NCBI GenBank assembly: GCA_963977125.1
Contig: CAXBNJ010000003.1
Location: 186,001 to 250,000 of the forward strand
DNA length: 64,000 bases
Origin: UBA2705 sp963977125
Lineage (GTDB): Bacteria > Pseudomonadota > Alphaproteobacteria > Micavibrionales > Micavibrionaceae
Direction: 5' to 3'
Below, one piece after another: positions 25,124-33,106 of the stretch (positions are counted from its first letter, which is position 1; each line of letters begins with the position of its first letter). Below the pieces are notes generated by a model. The model did not search any database. It was given only the letters and a program-made list of their open reading frames with translations, and was not told where the DNA came from. Both the position numbers and the translations under genes were made by a program.

Positions 25124-25413
25124 GCGGCGTCTTTGGCATGGTGGGGGCGGTTATGGCACATGACGCAACGGATACATACTGCGCCAAGCATAAAACCGGC
25201 CTGACGCGTGGTGGTAAAATGGTGAAAAAAGCGCAAGCCGCATCTTATGCAGCTGTGTTAGCGACATCAATTAGTGTCGGGCATTCAGATTTTTTTGATA
25301 TAAAAGACATTACCCCTCAAGATAAAAGTGAGGCTATAAGCCATGATAATGACCGTCAGCCGCAATCCATTAAACAGCGCGCTAATCAGCACGGTCTTGC
25401 TCTAGCAGGCTAA
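25120..25413 (+). CDS. small unknown protein, 97 aa, third of a coupled trio
   Basis: Not recognised. ATG at 25120 overlaps the preceding TGA (ATGA); a GTG 9 bp upstream is an alternative. N-terminal half Gly/Ala/Met-rich (SGVFGMVGAVMAHDATDTYC) and includes a weak hydrophobic helix, AASYAAVLATSISVG; the C-terminal half is hydrophilic (DKSEAISHDNDRQPQS). Ends 84 bp before fmt, so fmt may be partly co-transcribed. Confidence 0.5.
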   Translation: MSGVFGMVGAVMAHDATDTYCAKHKTGLTRGGKMVKKAQAASYAAVLATSISVGHSDFFDIKDITPQDKSEAISHDNDRQPQSIKQRANQHGLALAG

Positions 25414-25497
25414 GGGCGAGCGCTCTTTAAAACTTGCCAAGATTATCACTGAGCGCGTATAAGCATAGCAGATGAATATTTGATATGAGCGAGTACT

Positions 25498-26472
25498 ATG
25501 TCCGACACATTATCCAAAAAATTAAGAATTGCCTTTATGGGGACGCCAGATTTTGCGGCGATAGCGCTGCAGGCGTTGATCGATAGCGATCATGATGTTG
25601 TTGCTGTGTATTCTCAGCCGCCGCGCCCCAAAGGCCGTGGCCAAAAAGTGCAAAAATCACCCGTACATATTTTAGCCGAAGAGCATGGCATTGCTGTTTA
25701 TACGCCGCAATCGTTTAAAAAAGAGCCCGATGCGGTCACGACATTTGAAAATTTAGATCTGGATATTGCGGTTGTCGCGGCTTATGGCCTGTTATTGCCA
25801 CAATCTATTCTTGATGCGCCTAAATATGGTTGCTTGAATATTCACGGCTCTATTTTGCCGCGTTGGCGTGGCGCAGCGCCGATACAGCGCGCAATACTCG
25901 CGGGGGATACACAAAGCGGTATTACTATTATGCAGATGGATATTGGCCTTGATACGGGCGCGATGATATCCAAAGAAACTACGCCCATTACAATGCTGAC
26001 AACCGCGCAAAGCCTGCATGATTCATTGGCAGAGATTGGATCGCGTTTAGTGGTTGAGGCGCTGGGCGTTCTCAAGCAAACGGGTGTTTTAAACGCAGAG
26101 AGCCAAAATGATGATGAAGCGAATTACGCGCATCGTTTAAGCCGCGAAGATGGACGTATTGATTGGACGCAGCCAGCGGCGTCTATTGAACGCCAAATGC
26201 GCTCTTTAACCCCATGGCCGGGTGTTTGGTGCCTTGATGCATCAGGCAAGCGTATGAAAATTCATGACTTGTCTTTGGTTGATGGCGCGAGTGTAGAGCA
26301 GGATATCGCGGCACAGCCTTGCGGTACATTGCTTGATAAACGCGGTTTGATTGCCTGCGGTGAGAATACCGCGCTTAAAATAATGCGCCTACAACCAGAA
26401 AACGCTAAAGCCATGGATGTTTCCTCGGCTATAAATGGCGGTTACATCGCGATTGGTGATGTTTTTCAGTGA
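25498..26472 (+). CDS. fmt: methionyl-tRNA formyltransferase Fmt
   Basis: 324 aa, full length. Formylates initiator Met-tRNA using 10-formyl-THF. IAFMGTPDFAAIALQAL begins the Rossmann domain, GSILPRWRGAAPIQRAI (near 117-133) is the hallmark catalytic block with an upstream NIHG, and GIDIMQMDIGLDTG-type ITIMQMDIGLDTGAMI follows; the C-terminal OB domain is in the last 110 residues. The usual partner def is at 44 kb rather than adjacent. Convergent with the MNILD cluster, 4 bp apart. Confidence 0.96.
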   Translation: MSDTLSKKLRIAFMGTPDFAAIALQALIDSDHDVVAVYSQPPRPKGRGQKVQKSPVHILAEEHGIAVYTPQSFKKEPDAVTTFENLDLDIAVVAAYGLLLPQSILDAPKYGCLNIHGSILPRWRGAAPIQRAILAGDTQSGITIMQMDIGLDTGAMISKETTPITMLTTAQSLHDSLAEIGSRLVVEALGVLKQTGVLNAESQNDDEANYAHRLSREDGRIDWTQPAASIERQMRSLTPWPGVWCLDASGKRMKIHDLSLVDGASVEQDIAAQPCGTLLDKRGLIACGENTALKIMRLQPENAKAMDVSSAINGGYIAIGDVFQ

Positions 26473-26476
26473 AAAT

Positions 26477-26758
26477 TTAGCAGATAAACGTTTTATCTGG
26501 CAGCTTTACAGTGCTTTCTTTACCGTCTTTTGGTGTCTCAGTAATGCGGCCATCTTGATATACCGTAACAACGCTGCCATCGGGGCGTTCAAGAGCATAG
26601 TGGCCAAAATCCTCTTTTAACGTACCTTTTTTCCCCGAGAGCGTTTTATCTTCTGGTTTGTCGCTTGTACCAGAATAGCTGTCACCACCGCCTCCAGAAT
26701 ACCACTCATCAGATTGCAGGCGCGTTTCAATAAAGTCTAGATGGTTTAAAATATGCAT
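26477..26758 (-). CDS. MNILD-family small protein A, 93 aa
   Basis: Unrecognised family; last of four tandem paralogues. N-terminus MHILNHLDFIETRLQS matches the shared MNILDxxxFIExRxxS signature, followed by a Gly run (SGGGGDSYSG). The second half has three turn motifs, RPDGSVVTVY, QDGRITE and KDGKEST, spaced 9-10 residues, like beta-hairpin repeats. An inverted repeat (CAGATAAA/TTTATCTG, 26481-26499) covers its last codons. Start ATG at 26758 with AGAAAG upstream. Confidence 0.6.
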   Translation of the reverse strand: MHILNHLDFIETRLQSDEWYSGGGGDSYSGTSDKPEDKTLSGKKGTLKEDFGHYALERPDGSVVTVYQDGRITETPKDGKESTVKLPDKTFIC

Positions 26759-26788
26759 CGTTTCGCTTTCTTTATAAATCTATGCGCC

Positions 26789-27046
26789 TTATGGCATTTT
26801 AACAATTCGTACGTCCTTAGAACGTTGCGCGCCTGTTTTGGGATCAGTATAGCTGATCGTCGCTATGCGCCCTATTTCAGGGCATTCTGTTTTGGCGCTT
26901 AATGTCTCATCAAACGTTTTCGTTAAATCGCCCGTTTGATCAGTGCTATTGTTTTTTGTCGTGATTGAAACCGCAGGCATAAGATCAGTACGACCAAATG
27001 ACTTTTGACGCATCTCAATAAAGCTCTGAAAATCTAGAATATTCAT
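26789..27046 (-). CDS. MNILD-family small protein B, 85 aa
   Basis: Unrecognised; shares MNILDFQSFIEMRQKS with its neighbours but lacks the Gly run, and its C-terminal half (GRIATISYTDPKTGAQRSKD) shows only one hairpin-like turn. Most divergent member. Start preceded by AAAGGACAC, identical in layout to gene C. 30 bp before gene A. Confidence 0.6.
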   Translation of the reverse strand: MNILDFQSFIEMRQKSFGRTDLMPAVSITTKNNSTDQTGDLTKTFDETLSAKTECPEIGRIATISYTDPKTGAQRSKDVRIVKMP

Positions 27047-27158
27047 GGTGTGTCCTTTATTTGATATAATGGCTGTTTATTGTGTTGTTGGCGCGTGCTT
27101 TCACGTTTTTACCATCAGCTTCGCTAATATTGATTTCACCGTTCTCTAGTATTTCGAT
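27037..27158. repeat. direct repeat copy 1 (end of gene C to start of gene B)
   Basis: About 122 bp highly similar to 27509-27629: runs from the first codons of B through its ribosome binding site into the 3' end of C. Shared core includes TTGATATAATGGCTGTTTAT. The repeat phases exactly with gene boundaries, marking tandem gene duplication. Confidence 0.85.
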
Positions 27159-27518
27159 TGTTATTCCGTCTGGTGTACGGATCGAATGGGTGTTAAACCC
27201 TGTATGCAAAATGGTTTCGTTTCCAGAGCCGCGCAATGCAGTGCTCGGTATTAGCTGTGTTATCCGCTCGCCGCTGCTTTTGTGCTCGACTCGCCCGTCG
27301 CTATGGGTGATTACGGTTTCTCCGTTCATTAGCCGTGTTGCAAATTTGCCAAAGTCATCTGTTAATAGAATGCCGACTTGGTTCTCTTGTGGTAGGGTGT
27401 AAAAACCTTCGTTTTTACTGGTTGAGCGATTTTCAAATGAAGCTGATCCACCACCGTCATCAGAAGTTTTGTTCTGGTGATGCGCGTCTACAAAATATTG
27501 ATAATCAAGAATATTCAT
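27057..27518 (-). CDS. MNILD-family small protein C, 153 aa
   Basis: Unrecognised; longest member. MNILDYQYFVDAHHQN, then DDGGGSASF, then two hairpin modules: GKFATRLMNGETVITHSDGR (near 57) and GFNTHSIRTPDGITIEILEN (near 107) with GEINISEADG following. The last about 50 residues are nearly identical to those of gene D (both end NTINSHYIK or HTINSHYIK). AAGGACAC lies before the ATG. Only 10 bp separate its stop from the start of B. Confidence 0.62.
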   Translation of the reverse strand: MNILDYQYFVDAHHQNKTSDDGGGSASFENRSTSKNEGFYTLPQENQVGILLTDDFGKFATRLMNGETVITHSDGRVEHKSSGERITQLIPSTALRGSGNETILHTGFNTHSIRTPDGITIEILENGEINISEADGKNVKARANNTINSHYIK

Positions 27519-27629
27519 GACGTGTCCTTACTTGATATAATGGCTGTTTATTGTATGGGTGGCGCGTGCTTTCACACTTCCGCCGTCAGCTTCGCTAATA
27601 TTGATTTCACCGTTTTCTAATATTTCGAT
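27509..27629. repeat. direct repeat copy 2 (end of gene D to start of gene C)
   Basis: About 121 bp, counterpart of 27037-27158, 472 bp away. Similarity continues more weakly for about 75 bp further into the two genes. Confidence 0.85.
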
Positions 27630-27812
27630 CTCTACGCCGCTCGGGGTGGTTATAACATGCCGATTAAAACCCGTGCTTAATGCGGTTTGATTGCCTGTCG
27701 CTTTCGCTTTTTCTATGCATTTTGTTGCGATACATGAATATCCGCCGCCATCAATAAATATTTGATGCTGCTGTCGTGCTTCAATATGTCGGGTATGGTC
27801 TAAAATATTCAC
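27528..27812 (-). CDS. MNILD-family small protein D, 94 aa, GTG start
   Basis: Unrecognised; first gene of the cluster. GTG at 27812 behind GGCGGA; MNILDHTRHIEARQQH, then DGGGYSC, then GFNRHVITTPSGVEIEILEN plus GEINISEADGG. Reads like gene C with the first hairpin module deleted. Two Cys (CIATKC) replace part of the linker. 9 bp before gene C, so the four genes form one transcript from the promoter at 27844-27872. Confidence 0.62.
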   Translation of the reverse strand: MNILDHTRHIEARQQHQIFIDGGGYSCIATKCIEKAKATGNQTALSTGFNRHVITTPSGVEIEILENGEINISEADGGSVKARATHTINSHYIK

Positions 27813-27843
27813 TTTTAAATCCGCCTGTATGTTTAATACTGAC

Positions 27844-27872
27844 TTTGTAACAGGGCGGCGCGATTATGTCAA
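27844..27872 (-). promoter_or_regulatory. sigma70-type promoter of the MNILD cluster
   Basis: On the minus strand TTGACA (27872-27867), 17 bp, TACAAA (27849-27844). About 32 bp before the GTG of gene D and directly after the terminator of the upstream M23 gene, giving the four genes their own unit. Confidence 0.6.
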
Positions 27873-27892
27873 CTGCAAATATGAAAACTAAA

Positions 27893-27922
27893 AAGCCCCT
27901 ATGTTGTGAACATAGAGGCTGA
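27893..27922 (-). terminator. rho-independent terminator of the M23 peptidase gene
   Basis: Minus strand: AGCCTCTATGTT, loop CAC, AACATAGGGGCT followed by TTTTAGTTTT. One mismatch in a 12-bp stem. Confidence 0.8.
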
Positions 27923-27965
27923 TTTTTTGTGCTTATTATAAGGCTCTGGTTAAGCGGACAAAGCG

Positions 27966-29597
27966 CTAGTCATTAAATTTTCTTGTTTCTCTGCGCGCGT
28001 TAGATGCATCAGCGACGCGGATTTGGTTATTAATCATCGCGTATTGTTGCTTGTAGCCCGCTATAGCTGTTTTTAGGGCGGCCAGCTTGTCACCAGTGAG
28101 TTTTTCACCTGTTGGAAGTTTCACCGAGCGTGGATTGATCTGTGCGCCATTGGCTAAGACTTCATAATGTAAATGCGCGCCAGTTGAGCGCCCTGTGGTT
28201 CCTACGCGGCCGATAACATCACCTTGGCGAACGCGGTCACCTTTTTTGAGGCCTTTTTCAAAGCGGCTCATATGGGCGTAAGCTGTTTTTAGCTTCGAAT
28301 TGTGACGAATCCGCACATAGTTACCATAGCCACCATTGCGGCCAATATAGTCAATAACGCCATCGCCTGCAGCATAGATTTTTGTACCCGTAGGGGCGGC
28401 AAAATCAACACCTTTATGCATTTTATTATAGCCTAAAATCGGGTGGTGACGCATACCATAGCCAGAAGAAAGGCGGCCGCCATTAATCGGTGTGCGCATT
28501 AGGGCTTTGCGAATGCTGTGACCGTCTTCTTGGAAGTAATCAGCGTGACCGTCTTTGAATTCCATACGGTAAATAGGCTGATTGCGGTCAGAGAGCTTTA
28601 AATTCGCGAATAAAATTTGCTTCTGGCCCGTTTCTTCGCCAGTCTCTTTTATGATCGCTTTGCGATAAAGAAGTTCAAGGCCATCGCCTTTGCGTAAGTC
28701 ACGCTGGAAGTCAACGCTCCATGAATAAATACGCATGGCTTCGGCGACAACGCTATAAGGGACGCCAGCTTTTTCAGCGGAACCAAATAAGGAGAGCTCA
28801 ACTTCAAAACTCCCAGTTTCTTCAACGTAAATAATTTCTTTTACATGGCGCTTTGATGTGAATTTACCATCCTCACTCAAGCTAACGCGGGCTGACTTTA
28901 TTTCATCATAAGGGACGTCAAGCATAGCAATTGTTTTGTAACGTTCGTTATCCACGATACGGTCTTCGCCATATAAAATTTCTATTTGTAAACCTGGCTT
29001 CATTTTGCGTGGGTCGTAATCTTTGGAGAGGGCTTCAACGGCTCTATAAGCTTCGCTTGCCCCAACGCCTTTTTTACGTAGTAAGCCTGTTAATGTGTCA
29101 CCAGATTTTAAAGTGATAAAAACAGGTTTGGAGGCTTCTTCAGCCCGTTTTTCTTCATCTTCTTTACGCTGTTTATTGTCACGGGCCTGTTTTTTCAAAG
29201 CGTTTAGCGCATCATTGGCGTTTTTACCCAATGCGGCGACCTTATTAACGAGGTCATCTTGCAAGGCGCCCTGTATGCTTGGTTGTAGATTGTCGAGATC
29301 TTGAGACTCTGTGCTTTGATTATGCGGGGGATTATGCAGGGCAGCGTGTTGTTCAAAATCATCACCGCTATGTGGTTCCAAATTGGCATATTCATGCGAG
29401 CGCAGATTAATGTTTTCCGGTGAGTCTTTAGCCATGAGGTCTTTGCCACTAAGCAAGGACACGCTGCTCATTATCAATAAGGTTGATAATAAAGAGACAT
29501 AACGCAAGCGAGGTATATTGTTTTTCGTAACAAAATAACGGGTGCGGAAAGGCAATGGCTTGCCGATGGTGATTGTTCGTTTTAATTTACTCTGCAT
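27966..29597 (-). CDS. M23-family cell-wall metallopeptidase, membrane-anchored
   Basis: 543 aa. One hydrophobic segment (about residues 33-50) near the N-terminus anchors it; a Gln/Asn-rich then Lys-rich linker follows. A LysM/OapA-like domain begins at about 155 (ITLKSGDTLTGLLRKKGV). The C-terminal M23 domain has HPILGYNKMHKGVDFAAPTG (zinc His and Asp), the GNYVRIRHN strand, YAHMSR and GAHLHYEV with the second zinc His pair, so it looks active (DD-endopeptidase type). Probably acts on peptidoglycan during growth or division. Closely followed by its own terminator. Confidence 0.9.
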   Translation of the reverse strand: MQSKLKRTITIGKPLPFRTRYFVTKNNIPRLRYVSLLSTLLIMSSVSLLSGKDLMAKDSPENINLRSHEYANLEPHSGDDFEQHAALHNPPHNQSTESQDLDNLQPSIQGALQDDLVNKVAALGKNANDALNALKKQARDNKQRKEDEEKRAEEASKPVFITLKSGDTLTGLLRKKGVGASEAYRAVEALSKDYDPRKMKPGLQIEILYGEDRIVDNERYKTIAMLDVPYDEIKSARVSLSEDGKFTSKRHVKEIIYVEETGSFEVELSLFGSAEKAGVPYSVVAEAMRIYSWSVDFQRDLRKGDGLELLYRKAIIKETGEETGQKQILFANLKLSDRNQPIYRMEFKDGHADYFQEDGHSIRKALMRTPINGGRLSSGYGMRHHPILGYNKMHKGVDFAAPTGTKIYAAGDGVIDYIGRNGGYGNYVRIRHNSKLKTAYAHMSRFEKGLKKGDRVRQGDVIGRVGTTGRSTGAHLHYEVLANGAQINPRSVKLPTGEKLTGDKLAALKTAIAGYKQQYAMINNQIRVADASNARRETRKFND

Positions 29598-29971
29598 GCT
29601 CAGCTTTTTTTATTATTGAACTACTCATATACTATATTACTATAACATAAGTTTTGGATAGGTTAAATTCATAGCGCATTTTATCTAAATAGATTGTAGA
29701 TAATAATGCCTGCGCGGGGCTCTGTTTAGCTTAATCATTACTAATTTGTAACGCATGATAAGTCTAGCAACCTCTAGTTAAGTAGGGGCGAGCCTCGTTA
29801 AATACGTGCGTAGCTACTCATGTTAAATGTTATGGCCACTGCTTTAGCACGGCTTAGAAAGCGGTGCAAATAAAAAGCAGAAAAACATCTTCTACGCTTT
29901 GTATTCTTTGCACCGCATAGGGTTTCCAATTATAAAAGAGGCTGTTAACGCAGGCGTCTTAGCCTAAGGTT
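29598..29971. other. 374-bp intergenic region between clpA and the M23 gene
   Basis: No ORF of substance. It contains the stem-loop listed at 29861-29916 and, next to the M23 gene, an AT-rich stretch that should hold that gene's promoter. No tRNA or known riboswitch is apparent. Confidence 0.5.
29861..29916. ncRNA. possible structured RNA or long terminator (inverted repeat)
   Basis: GCGGTGCAAA (29861-29870) and TTTGCACCGC (29907-29916) pair perfectly over 10 bp; AAAGC (29874-29878) and GCTTT (29896-29900) can stack inside. The large loop (17 bases) and lack of a long T-run argue against a simple terminator. Direction unknown. Confidence 0.3.
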
Positions 29972-32371
29972 TCATTCACTTTTTGGCTTTTTATCGCCCT
30001 TGGTGGTGTCGGGCGCTTTTGGCTTTGTGGTTCCTTTGCCCTTGCTTGGTGTGTCGCTCACTTTGGTTTTGCGGGGCTTTTTCTTTGTGCCTTCCGCTTT
30101 CGTGATGCGGCGTTGCTTGGGGTATTCAAAGAAAAGCTCATCCTCAACAAGATCAATAATAACGTCGCCGCCATTGATCAATTTGCCAAAGAGTAGCTCT
30201 TCTGCAAGCTCTTTCTTTACATCGTCTTGTATGACGCGCGCCAATGGGCGGGCGCCCATGGCTGGATCATAGCCTTTTTTCGCTAAGTGATCGCGTGCGG
30301 CGGCGCTGAGCGTAATAACGACATTGCGGTCAGAGAGCTGCGCTTCAAGCTGCATGATGAACTTGTCGACAATTTGACCGACAGTGTCTTGAGAAAGCGC
30401 TTTAAACGGCACAATAGCATCAAGGCGGTTGCGGAATTCAGGGGAGAAGGTGCGTTTTATATCTTCTGAATCGTCGCGGTCTGCAATGCTCGTTGTAAAG
30501 CCAATCGGCGATTTTGAAAGTTCTTGCGCGCCAGCATTCGTGGTCATGATTAAGATCACATTGCGGAAATCAATGGTTTTACCGCTATTATCGGTAAGCT
30601 TGCCGTAATCCATAACTTGCAGCAGTAAATTGTAAATGTCAGGATGGGCTTTTTCAATTTCATCCAGCAGCAACACGCAATGTGGGGTTTGGTCGATTTT
30701 ATCTGTAAGTAGGCCGCCTTGTTCAAAGCCAACATAGCCCGGTGGAGAGCCGATTAAGCGTGATACGGCATGGCGCTCCATATATTCAGACATATCAAAG
30801 CGAATAAATTCAATGCCTAATGTATGGGCAAGCTGTTTACACACTTCTGTTTTACCAACGCCTGTAGGGCCAGAGAATAAGTAAGAACCAATGGGTTTTT
30901 CAGGTTCACGTAGGCCTGCACGCGCCATTTTGATTGAATCGCATAGGCGTGAAATCGCGGCGTCTTGGTCAAACACCAATGTTTTAAGGTCGCGCTCAAG
31001 GCGAGAGAGAACATCTTTATCGTTTTTCGAGACGTTTTTGGGCGGGATCCGAGCAATGCTCGCGACCACGTTTTCAATGTCTTCGAGGTCGATAATCTTC
31101 TTACGGTGTTCTTTTGCGACAAGATTTTGTGCCGCGCCCGCTTCGTCAATGACGTCAATCGCTTTATCAGGCAGCTTACGCTCACCTATATAGCGGTTAG
31201 AGAGTTCAACTGCAGCTTTGATCGCTTCATCGGTATATTCAACATTGTGATGTTCTTCGTAATATTTACGCAGGCCTTTAAGGATATCTATGGCTTCATC
31301 AACGGTTGGCTCGCTCACGTCAATCTTTTGGAAACGGCGTACTAAGGCGCGATCCTTTTCAAAATAGCTGCGATATTCTTTATAGGTGGTCGAGCCTATG
31401 CAGCGCAATTCACCATTAGATAAAGCCGGTTTTAAAAGGTTCGATGCGTCCATAGCGCCGCCCGATGTCGCGCCCGCGCCGATAATTGTATGGATCTCAT
31501 CAATAAAGAGTATTGCGCCGTCAAGTTTTTCAATTTCCGTTAATACGGCCTTGATGCGTTCCTCAAAATCACCGCGATAGCGTGTGCCAGCGAGCAGGGC
31601 GCCCATATCAAGGGAGTAAATAATGTTGTCTTGCAAGACTTCAGGCACATCTTTATCGACAATGCGTTTGGCGAGGCCTTCGGCGATAGCGGTTTTACCA
31701 ACGCCCGGATCACCGACATAAAGCGGGTTGTTTTTAGAGCGGCGGCATAAAATTTGAACCGTACGCTCAACTTCTTTTTTACGGCCGATTAATATATCAA
31801 TTTTGCCGTCTCTGGCGCGTTGATTTAAATCACGGCAATAGGCGCTCAGCGCATCTTTTCCTGTTTTTATGGTCTCATCAGCGCCTTCGTCTTCGTCATC
31901 CGTACCGCTAATGGTTTTTGCAATATCGCTCTGGCCGGGGACTTTGGCGATGCCGTGTGAGATGTAATTGACAGCATCAAAACGCGTCATGTCTTGTTCT
32001 TGTAGGAAATAAACGGCGTGACTCTCGCGCTCTGAGAATAAGGCCACGAGTACGTTCGCGCCGGTTACTTCGTCACGTCCGGAGGATTGCACATGGATGG
32101 CAGCGCGTTGTAATACGCGCTGAAACCCTGTTGTTGGTTTTGATTCTTCGACCTCAAGGTTAACAAGCTCTGTGAATTCATTGTCAATATATGTCTCTAA
32201 TTGGTCACGCAAGTCAGGTAGGGAAATGCCACAAGAGCGTAAGACGGCCATGGCGTCTTGGTCTTCAGTTAGCGCATAGAGCAAATGTTCCAGCGTCGCA
32301 TATTCATGATTGCGGTCATTCGCGACGCTAAGGGCGCGATGCAATGTTTTTTCAAGGTTTTGTGAGAGCAT
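29972..32371 (-). CDS. clpA: ATP-dependent Clp protease ATP-binding subunit ClpA
   Basis: 799 aa. Double Clp-N repeats at the N-terminus, AAA-1 with Walker A GDPGVGKTAI and Walker B ILFIDEIHT, AAA-2 with GPTGVGKTEV, and the ClpP-binding loop region between. Unfolds substrates and passes them to ClpP. The last 45 residues form a Lys/Thr/Pro-rich tail (KKKPRKTKVSDTPSKGK) absent from E. coli ClpA (758 aa). clpS lies directly upstream; clpP is not in the window. Confidence 0.95.
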   Translation of the reverse strand: MLSQNLEKTLHRALSVANDRNHEYATLEHLLYALTEDQDAMAVLRSCGISLPDLRDQLETYIDNEFTELVNLEVEESKPTTGFQRVLQRAAIHVQSSGRDEVTGANVLVALFSERESHAVYFLQEQDMTRFDAVNYISHGIAKVPGQSDIAKTISGTDDEDEGADETIKTGKDALSAYCRDLNQRARDGKIDILIGRKKEVERTVQILCRRSKNNPLYVGDPGVGKTAIAEGLAKRIVDKDVPEVLQDNIIYSLDMGALLAGTRYRGDFEERIKAVLTEIEKLDGAILFIDEIHTIIGAGATSGGAMDASNLLKPALSNGELRCIGSTTYKEYRSYFEKDRALVRRFQKIDVSEPTVDEAIDILKGLRKYYEEHHNVEYTDEAIKAAVELSNRYIGERKLPDKAIDVIDEAGAAQNLVAKEHRKKIIDLEDIENVVASIARIPPKNVSKNDKDVLSRLERDLKTLVFDQDAAISRLCDSIKMARAGLREPEKPIGSYLFSGPTGVGKTEVCKQLAHTLGIEFIRFDMSEYMERHAVSRLIGSPPGYVGFEQGGLLTDKIDQTPHCVLLLDEIEKAHPDIYNLLLQVMDYGKLTDNSGKTIDFRNVILIMTTNAGAQELSKSPIGFTTSIADRDDSEDIKRTFSPEFRNRLDAIVPFKALSQDTVGQIVDKFIMQLEAQLSDRNVVITLSAAARDHLAKKGYDPAMGARPLARVIQDDVKKELAEELLFGKLINGGDVIIDLVEDELFFEYPKQRRITKAEGTKKKPRKTKVSDTPSKGKGTTKPKAPDTTKGDKKPKSE

Positions 32372-32455
32372 ATGATGTCTTTCTTAAAATCTCTTATGAA
32401 TAGAGTTGAATACGATGGAATTCAGGACGGGCGGAAAACTCAGCCTCTATTTAGT

Positions 32456-32830
32456 TTACTCTTTTTCGAGAGTGCATTGCAAAGGCTGTTCGTTGGCCCG
32501 CGCATAATCCATGACTTGCGCAACTTTTGTTTCTGCAACCTCATGGGTAAATACGCCGCAAAGGCCAACGCCGCGGCGGTGAACGTGCAACATCACATCC
32601 GTAGCTTCTTGGCGGTTTTTATTAAAGAACTTTTCAAGTATATGGACGACAAATTCCATGGGTGTGTAGTCGTCATTGAGCAACAAAACCTTATACATAG
32701 AGGGCTTCTTGGTTTTTGGGCGCGGTTTGAGCAGTAAGCCTGTTTGGTTGTGATCATCTTCCTCACCATGTGAGTCTGAATTAGGGCCATTATCATCGGC
32801 ATTGTTATTCGCTGTGGCGCTTGATAACAT
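32456..32830 (-). CDS. clpS: ClpA adaptor ClpS
   Basis: 124 aa; the last 80 are the ClpS core: YKVLLLNDDYTPMEFVVHIL, QEATDVMLHVHRRGVG and the C-terminal AKVAQVMDYARANEQPLQC. Recognises N-degron substrates and delivers them to ClpAP. The first 40 residues are Asn/Asp/His-rich (NANNNADDNGPNSDSHGEE), a common disordered arm. 84 bp before clpA, same strand. Confidence 0.95.
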   Translation of the reverse strand: MLSSATANNNADDNGPNSDSHGEEDDHNQTGLLLKPRPKTKKPSMYKVLLLNDDYTPMEFVVHILEKFFNKNRQEATDVMLHVHRRGVGLCGVFTHEVAETKVAQVMDYARANEQPLQCTLEKE

Positions 32831-33106
32831 TTAAGTTCATCCGTTTTTTAGTTTGAGCGTTATTCTATATATTAGTAATACTATTATAACGCGTAGAAAC
32901 GTCAAGGGCAGCGTTTTTTTGAACTTGTGTAAAGATATCCAAAGCCAAGAAATGCGGCGCTTTTAAATTAAATTAAACCTATGCGTAAAAGAAAGGTTGT
33001 CAGGTTTTCAAAAAAAATGCATTATTATCTTGAGTTTATGAACAAACTTGTTTATCGAATGAGCATCTGTTAGATGTTTAATCGGATCAATTAGGAGAAT
33101 TTTTAC

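Noticed and set aside
26481..26499. Hairpin CAGATAAA/TTTATCTG as a terminator of the MNILD cluster
   Set aside because: The stem overlaps the last codons of gene A and no T-run follows in either direction.
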